Below, piece after piece: positions 24,476-35,436 of a stretch of DNA of 64,000 bases. The stretch comes from Cymbomonas tetramitiformis (Eukaryota; Chlorophyta; Pyramimonadophyceae; Pyramimonadales; Pyramimonadaceae), in the NCBI GenBank assembly GCA_001247695.2, contig LGRX02033430.1, positions 1 to 64,000 of the forward strand. Reading direction: 5' to 3'. Every line of letters begins with the position of its first letter. The first letter of the stretch is position 1. A program made the translations under genes and the position numbers. The notes under the pieces were generated by a model that had not been told where the DNA came from, did not search any database, and saw nothing but the letters and a program-made list of their open reading frames with translations.

Positions 24476-24497
24476 GTTTGGCCATGATTGGCTAAAC
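24476..24497 (+). promoter_or_regulatory. Conserved leader hairpin
   Basis: GTTTGGCCA-TGAT-TGGCTAAAC: nine pairs including one G-U, 4-nt loop, 36 bases after the LTR end. The same structure occurs at 12561-12580 (minus) and 28467-28488, and a bulged version at 55361-55381. It is probably an RNA element (packaging, dimerisation or translation); the function is inferred. Confidence 0.7.
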
Positions 24498-24837
24498 GGC
24501 CGCTCGGAGAGGTGGTGCGCGTTTGCGCGTTTGGGTATCAGCGAGGGTTGTGAGATGAGCAGCTTACGGTGAGCGACTTTGAGCCGCAGCTATGGGGTGC
24601 CGGCTTGGATTGGGTTTCGTCGTCGCAATGTCCGTTCACGGTTTTCTGCACGCTCTGATCCCGCCTGCTGCCGTATTTTGGGCTGGTGACCTTGGCACCT
24701 TTGACTTCGACGACATCTTCCTTTGCCCCTCGCTCGCATGGCTCAACCGCTTGTTCCGTATCTGTGACGTCGCGTTTTCTCCGCGACCCTGCCCAAACGT
24801 GCTGCAGCGTGCCGCCTCCCCTCATGCTTTTCTAGAG

Positions 24838-27467
24838 ATGGGAATTACTACGAGATCCAAGAAGTCCCTCACGAGGGACAGCGACATCGACGCCTCTCTG
24901 AGGTTGATCGACGGGGTACGGAACACACCGACGGCGGCTACGCCTTCTGTTCCTACCCCCGACCCTGCATCGAACGTAGACGAGGACGTGGCCGTCAGAC
25001 GTTACCTGCAGGAGCAGTCCAAGCTCGTCGACGAGATCTACAAGGCGCGACTGCATCGAGCTTGGGCCAAGAGTATCCGTGAGGATATTCTTGGCGACAA
25101 GAAACATTCATTTTCGCGGTACGGACGACGCTGGCCTTCTGTCCGACCTGGTGGTGCAGCTGCGTACGGAGTTTCAGTCGGCTGGTCTGGAGCTACGTGC
25201 CTTTGACCTCGACGACCCTCTGGCACCCGTGGTCGACAGGGTGAATGGCCTTTTGTACGACGTTCTGGCTCTCGTGGTGGAGAAGCACAGCAACGCCTAC
25301 GTCTGGCTCACTGGCACGGATTCTTCGACTGACCGACGGAGATGGGCGGCGAGCTCTGGTCGACATTATTATTAAGGCTGTGTACCGGTGGCACTACGGG
25401 AGTCCCAGCAGGAGGAGCACGCCGCGTTGCGTTATCCCGCAGACGTTGACCCGCAGCCGATTTTGGCTAAGGAGCAACGTTTGGTGCGGGATAACAAGGC
25501 GTCGGACTGGACGCCGACGGAGGCTACCAGGAAGTTGAGCCTCTACACCCGACTCGACCCGACCTTCTACGCTGCGGTGAAGGTCCGCTATCCCATGGCC
25601 GCTGACTTGACCCGTGTGTCGCTGGTTTCGCTCCGCTCCATGGTTGTGGAGATTTACCAGGCTTGGGCGCAGACGGACGGGGGGAAAGCGGCTTCTGGCG
25701 CGGACGGCATCTCCGCGCATCTTTCCAGTAGCGAGTACGACGCCCTTCTTCAAAAGATCACGGAGCTCAAGGAGCTCGTTCAGAGGCAACACGGTGTAGC
25801 CACTCCGGTGGTGCGGCAACAACGGGAGCGGGTGCAGCAGCGGGGGCAGCAGCCGCGAGGATTCCGTGTGGGGACCCACAAAGCCCCGTCCGTGGGATTC
25901 GACCGCGACGCTCAACGGACGAAGCCGTTCTGCGGTAGGTGCAAGAAGGCGGGCAAAGGTGAGAGCTATCACTTTTACCGCGACTGCCCGTTGGGCGGGC
26001 GCCAACATCCGCCCACCTCTACTGCGGCATTATGTGTTCCCATCGACGAGGAGGACACAGAGGGGGTGCACGCGCTCGCCATGTGCGCGTTATTCCAGCA
26101 GGCAGCAGATGATGGAGCGGAGTCCTTCGCACGTGCGGCCGCCGTGTACGGGCCGCCCGCGGTGCTTTGTGCGGGAGCGGTGGGCGGCATCGACGTGTCC
26201 GCCTACGGCTTCACCGTGGAGCAGCAGCCGGCTTCCGAGGGATGACATTCTCCGCCGGCTCGACGATCTTGCCGCGGAGGTTCACTCCGCGGCCAACCCG
26301 CAGGTGCATTACACTCACGCATCTTTCCCGCCTCCTGCCGGCATCGGCAGGAGGCTTCGGCTCTGGTGTGCGAACCCGCCGCAGCGGGGGCCACACCGGA
26401 GGAGCAGGTTCCGGCAGGTGGTGCGGCGGCATCGGCATCCGCCGTGCCGGCCCCTGCTATGCCTGTCTCGCAGGGAAAGGGATGTGAGGCCCGCGCCACT
26501 TCAATCGGCGCGGGTGACCACCACAGCGGACGCGGACGGTGAGTTCGCTGGGTTCGTTCAGACCGTGAACCACGCCGCCATCGGACAGGTTGATCTCACG
26601 GGTTACGACACGGACGATTACGAGGACCTCGCCGACGGCAGCTTCGTCGTGAAGCCGCGGGCTTCGGCAATCTCGGCAAATCACTCGTCGACGCCCGCAG
26701 CCCGAGCGCCTCACTCTGGTGGTGCTCTGGGAGATTGGCATGACGGTGCTCCCCGCAGCCACGGCTGTGGAAGGCCTCCGTGGGGCTTCCCCGCTCACGC
26801 GGGCTTATGGGGGATGCCGTTTCTACTTTCGTTCATTCTCTTGATTTCTGTCATGGGAGTGGGAGCCGCCACCTATACGGTGGCCAATGACATCGACCCT
26901 GTGCAGGTATCGGGTCGGGCTGCGCCGCAGCCTGTGCTGTGCAGGGGGGATGAGGCACCGCTTGTTACGGTGCCGTGTGCTATTCCGCCTCGTTTCCACC
27001 GGCGGGTACAGAGGCGGCAGGGCCTTTATATGGCTCCGGTGCCATGGCATCCCGGGCCGCCGCCGCCTGCCATGCTATTTGAGGACGGTCCTCCGCTGTC
27101 GCCGGCATCGTCTTCAGATGACGAGGCCCCACCTTCGGGCAGTACTTGGCAGCACCCCGGTGCGGTGCAGCCTCCCGTGATCAACGAATCAGCAACACCG
27201 ACTCCGTCAAATTCTCTGGCGAATGATTTTCCAGAGACCGACGCCTTACACTTTGGCCGCCCCGTATTGCTCCGCCGTGCTACTGCGGGCTACTACGGTG
27301 ATCGACGTGGTGGAGGTGCTCCTCTGGCTTTGACCCCGAGTAGTTATGTTTCTGGTTCTGGCAGTACACCACTAGTCTGGTGGTGTGCTGAGATCTACTT
27401 TGACCTCAACGCGGTCTTCAATTTGGTTTATGATTTTACTTTGACACCTTTGAACTCTTCAATCTGA
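24838..27467 (+). pseudogene. Gag-like protein of 24 kb element, frameshifted
   Basis: ATG at 24838 (MGITTRSKKSLTRD). The capsid-like part is shared with the gags at 28820 and 55687 (SFRGTDDAG..LVVQLRTEF; TDGDGRRALVDI), but it is spread over frames: shifts near 25112 and 25320-25375. The frame from 25388 runs to 26245 and carries a long-spaced zinc knuckle CGRCKKAGKGESYHFYRDC (CX2CX9HX4C). A further shift leads to the frame ending at 27467, which has a hydrophobic segment (FLLSFILLISVMGVGAA, about 26820-26870) and a proline-rich tail. An intact parent would be roughly 870 residues: capsid, nucleocapsid, membrane segment, tail. This copy is broken. Confidence 0.7.
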
Positions 27468-27670
27468 CTTACTGGCACAGAGCTTTTCAGTAGTTTAGCA
27501 GGACTTGCATTGCCTGTATGGTTTCTCTTGTGCTGGTTAGAGGTTTCCAATTTGTGTATCAGAATAGCACAGTTGGATTAGCAGTTAGGACTTGTCACCC
27601 TGGCTTCTGCCCTAAAGATTTACATTTCTGACTCTCCTAGCCAGTCACCACCCACAGTGCTGGGGTGGTG

Positions 27671-27926
27671 TGCTGGAATCTGTATAGGCAGCCCTGACTG
27701 GGAGTCCCGGTGCAGGCCCCTATGACAGACCCCTAGGACCAACACTGGACTGCTGACTGATCTATAGGTTCGTGCTGTGACACACGCTGTGTCACAGGTA
27801 GGCTAGTTTCCGAGACCGTTGCGAGACCGTTCCGGGTATATCTAGCTTAGGGTTTATTTATCTTATGAGAGTTTATCCACAGAGTTCGGGACCCTCTGAT
27901 ATCTAGTGAACTAGGATATTCCGGTA
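27671..27926 (+). repeat. 3' LTR of the 24 kb element
   Basis: 256 bp, TGCTGGAATC to ATTCCGGTA, directly followed by the GTGCT target duplication. Confidence 0.88.
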
Positions 27927-27931
27927 GTGCT

Positions 27932-28436
27932 TATTTTCATCCCTCTTATGGTGTAGGTTTGGTGTTGTCCCTGTTGTGCGCTCATTCCCCGCAGCGAAGC
28001 AAGGCGGCGGTTGCGGTATGGCCGCAGGTCCGCCACTGTTCAAGTGCGCACCGAGGAACCAACGAACTCAGCAGGGGTCAATCTGATACTGTTATGTATT
28101 GATGTACGTGTTCAGAATAGCGCAAGATCTCCCTCTCCCGTTATCTTGCACCTTCCTTGCCACAGCCAGCGTTTCGCTAGTGGTGGTTGTTTCAGGAGAC
28201 GAACACGTTGTGACAGCTTCGCGTTTTCTGATGTGCACTCGTGTGTTGCTGGAACAGTCACACCGCTTGCTTTGTGACTCTTCCTATAGTAGTGTGTATG
28301 ACTGTCACCCGAACCCGAACCCTAACTGTTTATGCCCGTTATATCGGGTTAACTAATCAACTTTATTACATTCAGAGAAAACCTATCACTGAGTGAATAC
28401 ATCCCGAGTCCTAGGGGTATATCCAACAGGTTTGGC
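27932..28436 (+). repeat. Probable 5' LTR of 28 kb element (start unclear)
   Basis: The sequence ends ...TATATCCAACA followed by GGTTTGGCCCCACGC, which matches the LTR/leader junction of the 24 kb element (CCGGTA then GGTCGTGGCCCC). The left LTR edge cannot be fixed because no 3' LTR partner is present. Open frames here (28011-28356) show no domain. Confidence 0.45.
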
Positions 28437-28466
28437 CCCACGCACTCTTTATTTAGACACTGCGAA

Positions 28467-28488
28467 GTTTGGCCATGTCTGGCTAAAC
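28467..28488 (+). promoter_or_regulatory. Conserved leader hairpin
   Basis: GTTTGGCCA-TGTC-TGGCTAAAC, the same stem as at 24476-24497 with a different loop base, set in largely different flanking DNA. Confidence 0.7.
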
Positions 28489-28819
28489 AGCGACGATTGA
28501 GATGGAGTGAGGGGCTCCTCTAGAGGCGCGGCGGGGCGGTATGGCCTAGTTGCATGTCTGGTTGATTGGATCTGCGGAGGGCTCGTGCACGTGGCCGCTC
28601 ATTTTTTTTCCTTGCTACGCGTTGGTAGACGTTGGAGTTTTGGTCGGATCCGACACCACATTCCTTGGCCGCGTTATTCAATCCACATGCACGTTTGGAG
28701 ACCTTTGCGCGCCGCAGCTTTCCACTGATTCCTCGACGACCTCATTTCGACTCTTGGCCGCCCCTCCTTCCGCACCTCGCCCCTCTTACCCTCGCTTCAT
28801 CTCTACAGTCTTCTACACC

Positions 28820-29479
28820 ATGGTTGCGACTAGATTGACATCGAGTATGGCGTCTCGCCGCCGCTCCCTAGCTACTATTTTCGACTCCGCTGCTGCCCGT
28901 AATTCCGTCACGCCGGCTACGCCGGCACCTACTGGTGTTCCGGCTGCGAACTCCGCTCAAGCTGCTTTCTTGGCGGGTGTTCGCTCTCTCACCCGTGAGC
29001 GCTTCGACGAGAGCGTGGCGAAGCACGTGATCTGGAAATGTTTCCGTGAGAAGCATGACCGATTCACGGGAACGGAGTCCAACGCGCAGGTGCTTCTCTC
29101 CAAGCTGGTGCCTGCTCTCCAGGAGGCGTTCGAAGCGGAGGATGCTTTATTTGCGCCGATGTTCGACTTGGAGGACTCCACGTTGGCCGTCCGTCCCGAG
29201 GTCAACAAACTTCTTTTTTCAACGCTCGAGCTCATCGTGTGTCCCGCCTCTCCAGCGGGTGACTGGCTCGAGGCCTCAACGACATTGCACCCGCTGGACG
29301 GCAAGCGAGCCCTTCTGGAGCTCGCACGGCGACTGCTGGACTCCGGTGCACCCTTTCAGGGGACATCGGACCTCCTTGGCGTCCGCTTTAAGGCCCACAC
29401 CGACCCGTCCGAGTCCATCACGGATTTCAACGCGGCCTTAGATACGGTCCGCCAAGAGGCGCAACACTCTCGACGATGA
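28820..29479 (+). pseudogene. Gag-like protein, 3'-truncated
   Basis: ATG at 28820 (MVATRLTSSMASRRRS). The capsid-like region parallels the 55687 Gag: FREKHDRFTGTESNAQVLLSKLVPALQEAFEAED, then GDWLEASTTLHPLDGKRALLELARRL. A one-base shift near 29460 moves the continuation (LDDDEVKELFLASHIS) to another frame. Similarity ends at about 29510 in unrelated AT-rich DNA, so the zinc knuckle, membrane segment and 3' LTR are lost. Confidence 0.75.
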
Positions 29480-29510
29480 CGAGGTGAAGGAGCTGTTCCT
29501 AGCCAGCCAC

Positions 29511-30855
29511 ATTTCTTAAAATTTTCAAAACCTAGAAAATGGACCCTGAGAGTCGTGCACAGTTGAAAGAATTAAAGCAGGACTTAGCCTTTCTGGGTGA
29601 ATGTATAATGTTGTAGTGTCGTATGAACCTAAGCATCATATTGCACTGTGCCTTGATTTTTGCAGAGTTTTATTAAAAAATCTGATAAAAATAGCATTTG
29701 CCTACACCATTTTGGTAAAATTTCCAGCCTAGATTTCTTAATATATATGAAGTGTATGAAATGCCCCTTAAGATAGGCAGCCAACACCATATTTCTTATT
29801 TCAGGGTGATTCCATAACAAAAAAATTCCAGCCAGCTTTTCTCATCAACTTGGGTACCCCCCCGAAAGGCCGGCTGGTTCCTTAGCATAGGAGTTCCTTG
29901 TAACTGAGTGATTACTGTATGCTGCTTGGGCAATTGCGGGTGCATACCTTGCATGATTTGTGCACTGGGTATTGGCACGTACACCGTTGTGTGCATATGT
30001 AAGCGTAGCGTACTTGTGCGGGGCACGTATGCATAATATATATCGCACGTACCCGCATATTTGTCGCGAATCAGTTGCACATTTGTACGTTTTTTGCGTA
30101 ATTTTATCTTGCAAACCATACAAACCGCGCCTAAACTGCAACGGTATACTTACCTACGGCTCATCTACAAGCACGCGTTGCATCATGGGCCATGTCCCGA
30201 TCATTATGTAAGTGATTGGTGGCTATCATCATGGAATATGACCCATAGTATCGCAAAAATCACCACACGTGTCCCTTAAGTATGGAAAACATTCCTTAAG
30301 TATGGAAAACATTGTGGAATATATGTATTTTTAGTGTTTTTTTTTGGCATATATCCACAGAAAACGATAGGCAGATGAACGCACATCGGTGCAAGTGAAT
30401 CATCCTTGGAACGTATCATCAAGGTCGATGATTTAATTCCAAAATTGTGCAAAAATATGTCGAGCAGATGTCGTCAACAATGACGATGAAATTAAATCGT
30501 GCCTGTAAAATCGAAAAAATTCTAAACGTGTGCGCATATAAGAGTGGATATATTCGACATATATCGACATGTAGTGTCGCAAATAGTTGGTAATATAGGT
30601 ATGCAATAATTGGTAAAGCAAACGGGCATTTAGTGACTAAGCATACATCGCAAAAATCCATTCTCACAACACATATAGAAAACCCTCGAATTCTAACCAC
30701 CGGCTTAAGGGTTAAAGAATTGATTTTCACTATCGCAAGTATACTTTTCTGTGGACCCAACTTTTTATCTTCTTTCTTCTCACTTACCATACTACTACGT
30801 AATCATGTCTGACGAAAAACTCTTTGGTGAAGGCTTCAACGCGCAATCGGTGGAA
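29511..30855. other. Intergenic, possible 5' end of a host ORF
   Basis: AT-rich, no recognised gene. A direct duplication of AAGTATGGAAAACATTC/G lies near 30279-30315. Just before the transposon, ATG at 30804 opens MSDEKLFGEGFNAQSVEN and runs into the transposon end, so the insertion may have hit the start of a coding sequence; this is speculative. Confidence 0.4.
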
Positions 30856-31119
30856 AACACACTATTCGATGAAAATGATATTCTCATGTGAAAATGATAT
30901 TGCCTTATTTACCTCATGATAGGATTAAAAAGCCGCATTTTAACAGTCAAGAACATGCAAGTGCAGGTTGTGCATTAGATTTAATGGTTTTTATGGTACA
31001 AAATTGAGGTCAAATGCACTTTTTCGAAATCTAGGAGGAGTGAAAATACAAAGAACTTTTGACTCAGAATCTATATACACGTTATACACATATTATTTAC
31101 ATGTTTTTTTCGTCTTGCT

Positions 31120-34100
31120 TTACGCGTCCACATCAGGTGCTACCGCTACCGCTACGCAATTATCAAAAGCTTCGTCTTCATCGGAATCATCCGATTCATT
31201 CAAGTCACCTAGGTCCTTGCGCGTGCGTTTGGATTGTTGTGCAAGCAAAGCGACGACTATCTGCGCGTATTGCTCGTTCGGTATACTCCGTTCGGGGTCT
31301 TTCGCATCCACATTCCATGCCAGCACTATTTCATTCTTATCGAAAGTCTCGGTAGACGGTCGGTGCCCCGGTGGCGCTGCGAAAGCTCCTACGTGACTCG
31401 CAAGCTGCTTGCCGAGGTGCTTCTTCTTGGTGTCGGTGTGCTTTTTGGGTTGGAAATAGCGATATAGCAGCTGTTGAGTTGACGGATAGCGCGCCTCCAC
31501 CTTCACCAAGTACAACGGATCCGACCATTCGCTTCGCTTCAGTTGTACGCGGAAAGCGAACTTGTCGTTTTCAGATTCCACCGCGAGAGCCACTGCAAAG
31601 CTGCCGACTGTCATCTGGCCGTAGGTGACCTCCCACTGGGCGTTGTCCACGTACTGCTCTGCTCGCTTTTGGGCTCGACCTTGGTGTTTCCGTTTACCGT
31701 TGTACACTTCTATCGGCGCTCGATCAATTCGGCGTTGGATGCGCACGGGTATAGCGGGGACGGCGGCAGCCCCGGCAGCTTCTATCGCCAACGCGGGCGC
31801 CTCTATCAGTCGAACCAAGGTGGCATTGCGCTCGATGGCGATTTTCTCGGGATGCTGGAAGGGTATCGCGGGCGCTTGACATTCTCCACCAGCAGTTAGG
31901 TGGCGCTGTTTCTCGATGGCATCCTCGCGCCAAAACTTTTCGTGCACCTCCGTGAGCTTTGTGCCCAAAATGTCCTTCAACGCCTGTAAGGTATGCTCAA
32001 GCTTTTCGATGCCTTCTTCGGTAAAAGGAATCGGCTTGATGTATCCAGGCCCCGCGACAGGGGGTGTAGAAACAAGCTTTGGCAATGGAGTCTCGGGTAA
32101 CCATTTTGGTGAAATGGAATACTGTTTGTACTGCATGCCCACTTCGCCGTGCTCGTTCATCTTGAACTTGAAAGCCTGTTGTGCCAAAATATTGTGGCAA
32201 TCGAAGACGTGACCATCAAACCAAGAGCTGAAGTCGAAGATCTTCTCGGTGTGCTCGCATATTACACCATCCGTAAAGCATTCTTGTGCGACCTCTATCA
32301 TCTCGTCGAGCGTCCAAGCTTGCTTGCGTCGTAGACGCACGGAGAAGCGTGAAAACATCTGGTCAATGTTCTCGTGCGTATGTCCCACCAACAGAAAGTT
32401 GAGTTTCGCCTTGCGAAAGACGCCCGTGTGCACCAGCCAAGCTGCGTATGCCAACATCAACTTGCTCTTGTTGGTGCTCACATTGTCAAGCTGTACATAC
32501 AATACTTCCGGCATCGGGTATGAATTTTCCCCGTCCCCGTTGCGTCGATGCTCTTGAATGCGGAGGATATCCCGGTGCAAAACGTTGACAAGGAAGTTCG
32601 CATCGTCCTTGAAGTTGGCGTAGTTGAAATCCATGAAGCGGCCCACGTTCTCGATCATGCTCCCCATGTTGTGCACGTCAAGGAAGTCCTTAGAGTCCAG
32701 ATGTTTAGGGATACGTCGAAAGTGTGGCAGTCGGGTGGTCCACTGCGTCATGCCATCGATGATCACCGAGGCATACTTATGCCAAGTTTTGTTCATGGCA
32801 ATGCTCTTGGTCATATTCGCTTTACGACCATGTTTGTAGAACTTCTGGCGCTCCGCTCGTGCGATTGCCAGATGTTTGTTGAGAGGCCCGTTGTATTGCC
32901 CTGTGCATGATACACAAAATCGGGTCAGTGAACAAATTACATAAACATATAAACACATCACAAAGCTATTCATGAATATTCACCTTTTTGAGATTTGGTT
33001 AAGCCTTCCTTCAATAACTTGAAGGACGCGCAAACATCGCAGTGAGAAAATCGGTTCACCGATGGAATCTTTAGCCACTTGCTGCAATCTTCTTCAAATA
33101 TTTTGTACCAGTAACTGAGAGAGAGTTTTTTGCTCTCCTCATTCTCACCCAAGCTCTGAAGGTACTCGTCCCACAGCTCTTCGATGGTCAATCCATCTGA
33201 AAGGTGCTTCTCAGGTTTGTGAGGTTGGGGTTGTCCGTATTCGTCCGCGTATTTCTCGAGCCATGCGACGACCGACTCGCGTTTCAGGGAAACCTTGCGG
33301 TTGTCCTCCTCGTACGTCAATCCATGAACAAACGTGTGTCGGCCCTCGAGCACGCGTGTTCGACAGTCTTGAAGATACCCGTAGCTGATGCCGTAAGCCA
33401 TATAGTAGAACTTAAAGCACACCTGTTACAAAAAAAAGACACCGTCACTCAAAAATTATTAACACATTATCCAAAAAAAGCATAAGGGTTTTGGTAGGTC
33501 ATGCCAATTTAAGACGCTTGGGAGACACCCCCAACACTGCACGTCTGCAGGCGTACCAACACTGCACGCCTAGCGCCGTACCAACTCGAGCAATGTCGCG
33601 AATATATATGTACACATCGTAAATTTAGAAATTTATCATACATTATTCCACATTCCTGTGCTGAACAATATTACACAATCTATCACAAGGTCCAAGAAAA
33701 ATTTCGCTTTGGCCAGAGACCGTTCATTAGCTAATGAACGATTCCCGCAGCCAAAGTGTCTAATTGTGAGTCGCGCTTTGGCCAGAGGCCGTTCATTAGC
33801 TAATGAACGGTTCCCGCAGCCAAAGTGTCTAATTGTGAGTCGCGATTTGGCCAGAGGCCGTTCATTAGCTAATGAACGGTTCCCGTAGCCAAAGTGTCTA
33901 ATTGTGAGTCGCGCTTTGGCCAGAGGCCGTTCATTAGCTAATGAACGGTTCCCGCAGCCAAAGTGTCTAATTGTGAGTCGCGCTTTGGCCAGAGACCGTT
34001 CATTAGCTAATGAACGGTTCCCGCAGCCAAAGTGTCTAATTGTGAGTCGCGCTTTGGCCAGAGACCGTTCATTAGCTAATGAACGGTTCCCGTAGCCAAA

Positions 34101-35166
34101 GTGTCTAATTGTGAGTCGCGCTTTGGCCAGAGGCCGTTCATTAGCTAATGAACGGTTCCCGTAGCCAAAGTGTCTAATTGTGAATCGCGCTTTGGCCAGA
34201 GGCCGTTCATTAGCTAATGAACGGTTCCCGCAGCCAAAGTGTCTAATTGTGAGTCGCGCTTTGGCCAGAGACCGTTCATTAGCTAATGAACGGTTCCCGC
34301 AGCCAAAGTGTCTAAGTATGAGTCGCGCTTTGGCCAGAGACCGTTCATTAGCTAATGAACGGTTCCCGCAGCCAAAGTGTCTAAGTGTGAGTCGCGCGTT
34401 GGCCAGAGACCGTTCATTAGCTAATGAACGAGTTCAAAAATAAACATACCTGCTTCTTGGCCATAAAGTATTTGAAGTCGAATTTGTCTTCAGACCGTGA
34501 GCTGTTTTTTAGCAAGTCTTTGATGAAGTATTCCTTCCTATCTTTTTGCGACATACTGAAAATATTTTCGCGAAAGAACTTAATATCTGCCGATGAGAAA
34601 GATAGACAGCAGTACGACTTGCAATTGCACTTAATGGTTTCTGCCATTGATATACTGTCAGCCTGCAAACGTCGCTGCTTGATACTAATTACGCCTGTAT
34701 ATTTCTGCTTGCGTATGTCGGATTCGTACGGTTTGCGCGTTACAATCTGCTTGTTTACTTCACCGTTAATGCACCGAAGAGGTTCTTCATTAAGCAAGTC
34801 TAAACTTGTCTCTGAAAATTCTGATTCTAGTCTGCTTTTTATCTCTTGTCAGTCAATTTCGCGCAAAGCGCGTGTCCCGGAAACGCGTGAAGAATTAGAG
34901 CTAACTTCCGATCTAGACGTCAAAGGCGCGTTCCAAAGAACCAATTGCGTATTTGCGCTTGGGGCTGTGCTTGGAATTGGCTCTTTATCAAAAAAGTCAG
35001 CCCCTATTTCCATAGAATCTTCAATAATTATTCCCGGGCACGGTTTGCAGATAATCTCGCAACCCTCATCAAAAGGAATAGAAAACATATTTTCGTCAAA
35101 ATTAGCCGTCATTAGCTTATGAAGCCGTTTTTGTCGTTCTGAAAATGATATGAACTTTTGAGTCAA
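31120..35166 (-). pseudogene. Transposase-like gene, copy A
   Basis: Three exons on the minus strand. Exon 1 is 35166-34450 (donor CAG/GTATGT), intron 1 34449-33423 (holds array 1), exon 2 33422-32984 (KQVCFKFYYMAYGIS; HCDVCASFK, possibly zinc-binding), intron 2 32983-32901 (83 bp), exon 3 32900-31120. Exon 3 has an RNase H-fold-like core: VIIDGMTQW, VQLDNVSTNKSKL, LLVGHTHENIDQMFSRFSVRL, then an acidic C-terminus (SDDSDEDEAFD). Candidate acidic residues are the Asp of DGMTQ, the Asp of LDN and the Glu/Asp of HENID. Similar GHTHE.ID motifs occur in DUF7869-type proteins of eukaryotic mobile DNA. Product about 978 aa. An in-frame TGA at about 34851 (LREID*QEIKS; copy B reads Leu) breaks it. Catalysis is inferred. 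Confidence 0.75.
33712..34432. repeat. Intronic palindromic array 1, copy A
   Basis: Eleven tandem units of about 69 bp inside intron 1 of the transposase gene. Each unit centres on the perfect palindrome CGTTCATTAGCTAATGAACG (extended to CC..GG in most) with linker CCCGCAGCCAAAGTGTCTAATTGTG. Units vary mainly at AGAG(G/A)C and CCCG(C/T)AG. Because the unit is a multiple of 3 it stays open in some frames, giving false repeated ORFs. Confidence 0.95.
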
Positions 35167-35436
35167 CGGAGAATTTCTATCTTACTGAATCGATCGATTC
35201 TCGATTTCAGCGCAAATGACACCAGCATATCTTAAAATTATATCCTTGATCTGAACAGACCGAATCAGAAAGCGACAGCAGATGTCATTTTTGACGGAAA
35301 TCGTCATCGATATTTGACATGTCATTTTTAGCCGCCAGAAATGACTTACAATATTTTAGTAAAGTTACATCACTTTTCCAAAGTTCTTTCACACACACCC
35401 CTTTTACAGTTGACAGCCAATTTCTCTCATTTCAGT
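35167..35436. promoter_or_regulatory. Divergent promoter region, copy A
   Basis: 270 bp between the minus-strand ATG (35166) and the plus-strand ATG (35437); strongly conserved with 43711-43989 in copy B. It includes TCGATCGATTCTCGATTTC and TGACATGTCATTTT motifs. CTCTCATTTCAG directly before the plus ATG resembles a 3' splice site, so a 5' noncoding exon is possible. Confidence 0.6.

Larger units (their letters stand above)
24184..27926 (+). mobile_element. Gag-only LTR retrotransposon, 3.74 kb
   Basis: LTRs of 256 bp at 24184-24439 and 27671-27926, differing at only about ten sites by eye, with target duplication GTGCT (24179-24183, 27927-27931). The LTRs begin TGTTGGAAT/TGCTGGAAT and end ATTCCGGTA. 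The polypurine tract GGGGTGGTG abuts the 3' LTR. The interior encodes a Gag-like product and no Pol, matching the TR-GAG type of non-autonomous element. Its LTR family is also present at 12618-12876. Confidence 0.88.

Noticed and set aside
31234..31899. Plus-strand ORFs opposite the transposase gene
   Set aside because: They are antisense shadows of exon 3; the minus-strand frame carries the conserved motifs.
33712..34432. CRISPR-like array
   Set aside because: Both repeat and spacer parts are the same in every unit, the core is a perfect palindrome, and the context is a eukaryotic transposon intron; it is a tandem satellite-type array.
33658..34443. Open frames of repeated RALARGRSLANERFPQPKCL units
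   Set aside because: They are translations of the 69-bp palindromic array, which lies in an intron; the unit length being a multiple of 3 keeps the frame open.
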